Source: Candidatus Latescibacterota bacterium
Lineage (GTDB): Bacteria > Latescibacterota > MVCY01
Length of the DNA: 5,802 nucleotides
Reading direction: 5' to 3'
NCBI GenBank assembly: GCA_030629295.1
Contig: DAOVPH010000107.1
Span: 1 to 5,802, forward strand
How positions within the stretch are numbered: position 1 is the first letter of the stretch; every line of letters starts with the position of its first letter. A program made the position numbers and the translations under genes. Below the pieces are notes generated by a model that was not told where the DNA came from, did no database searches, and saw only the letters and a program-made list of their open reading frames with translations. Below are positions 5,564 to 5,802 of the stretch, piece by piece.

Positions 5564-5709
5564 TCTGTCCCCGCTGTAGAGCCCTAATGGTAGAGAAGAA
5601 AAGGAGCTTCCACAAGAAGCGCAAGTGGATTTGCCCTCACTGTAAACGAATACTGATGCAGACTCCCAGCCAAAAGAAAGAGAAGTCCGCTGAAGTTAAC
5701 CTGCCCTGA
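5560..5709 (+). CDS. Small zinc-ribbon protein, 49 residues
   Basis: A short gene whose ATG overlaps the Nudix stop codon (ATGA) and has a strong AGGGGG SD about nine bases upstream. Two CxxC knuckles, CPRC (3-6) and CPHC (25-28), sit on either side of a basic segment rich in Lys and Arg ([11 protein letters not shown]). Together they would hold one zinc ion in a classic zinc ribbon. The tail is a short Lys/Glu-rich stretch. Such small ribbons bind nucleic acids or act as adaptors; the basic loop favours RNA or DNA binding. It is the last gene of the protease-Nudix operon. The coupling, SD and paired CxxC motifs make it a real gene despite its size. Confidence 0.8.
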   Translation: MICPRCRALMVEKKRSFHKKRKWICPHCKRILMQTPSQKKEKSAEVNLP

Positions 5710-5723
5710 TCCTGATATTGGTT

Positions 5724-5745
5724 GGGCAACCACGGAGGGTTGCCC
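5724..5745. repeat. Short palindromic intergenic repeat or hairpin after the plus-strand operon
   Basis: GGGCAACC (5724-5731) pairs perfectly with GGTTGCCC (5738-5745) around a six-base loop. The flank CCCCTACGGAG and the GTAGGGGC form on the minus strand resemble small palindromic elements scattered between genes in many bacterial genomes. No T-run follows on either side, so it is a poor intrinsic terminator, though it could protect the 3' end of the operon transcript. The family resemblance is from memory; only the palindrome is seen. Confidence 0.5.
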
Positions 5746-5802
5746 CTACGGAGACCCGTACGAACGCTAATTTTGCAAGATTGTTACCCACCAGCAAATA
5801 GC
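5746..5802. other. Right edge, no gene seen
   Basis: The last bases after the palindrome show no start codon with an SD, no promoter pair and no RNA structure that I can support. Confidence 0.5.

Noticed and set aside
1..5802. CRISPR arrays, tRNA, rRNA and riboswitches.
   Set aside because: No spaced direct repeats, cloverleaf or conserved RNA motifs were seen on either strand.

Overview
The window appears to come from an uncultivated bacterium. It has bacterial -35/-10 promoters, Shine-Dalgarno (SD) starts, tightly packed genes and, in its left half, an integron gene-cassette array. No gene here fixes the phylum, so I do not name one.

Left part (1 to about 2540): a cassette array read entirely on the minus strand. 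Three attC recombination sites (702-829, 253-328, 1474-1557) each sit at the 3' end of a minus-strand gene. In array order, right to left, the cassettes encode a zinc-ribbon Mrr-type restriction endonuclease, a protein resembling the uracil-DNA-glycosylase superfamily, a small two-helix membrane protein, and the N-terminal part of a cytidine/dCMP-deaminase-like enzyme that runs off the left edge. The last of these has no stop codon inside the window and is easily missed. Two stop codons (TAA) lie inside the attC R'' box, as is usual for cassettes. A good sigma70-type promoter at 2514-2542 points into the array. No integrase gene or convincing attI is visible, so this is either the proximal part of an array with the integrase elsewhere or an integrase-less cluster of attC sites (a CALIN).

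Middle (2716-4114): a two-gene minus-strand operon of a Clp1/Grc3-type polynucleotide 5'-kinase followed, one base later, by a THEP1-family nucleoside-triphosphatase. Its direction is the same as that of the array.

Right part (4317-5709): a divergent plus-strand operon with a strong promoter at 4247-4275. It encodes a predicted HExxH zinc protease, a Nudix hydrolase and a 49-residue two-CxxC zinc-ribbon protein. The stop and start codons overlap at both junctions, which suggests translational coupling. A short palindromic repeat follows the operon at 5724-5745.

Together the window shows a stable-looking chromosomal neighbourhood of nucleotide and RNA-end enzymes next to a mobile array. Three of the four array genes plausibly act on nucleic acids or nucleotides (deaminase, glycosylase-like, Mrr nuclease), which would suit a defence role. 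That role is inference.
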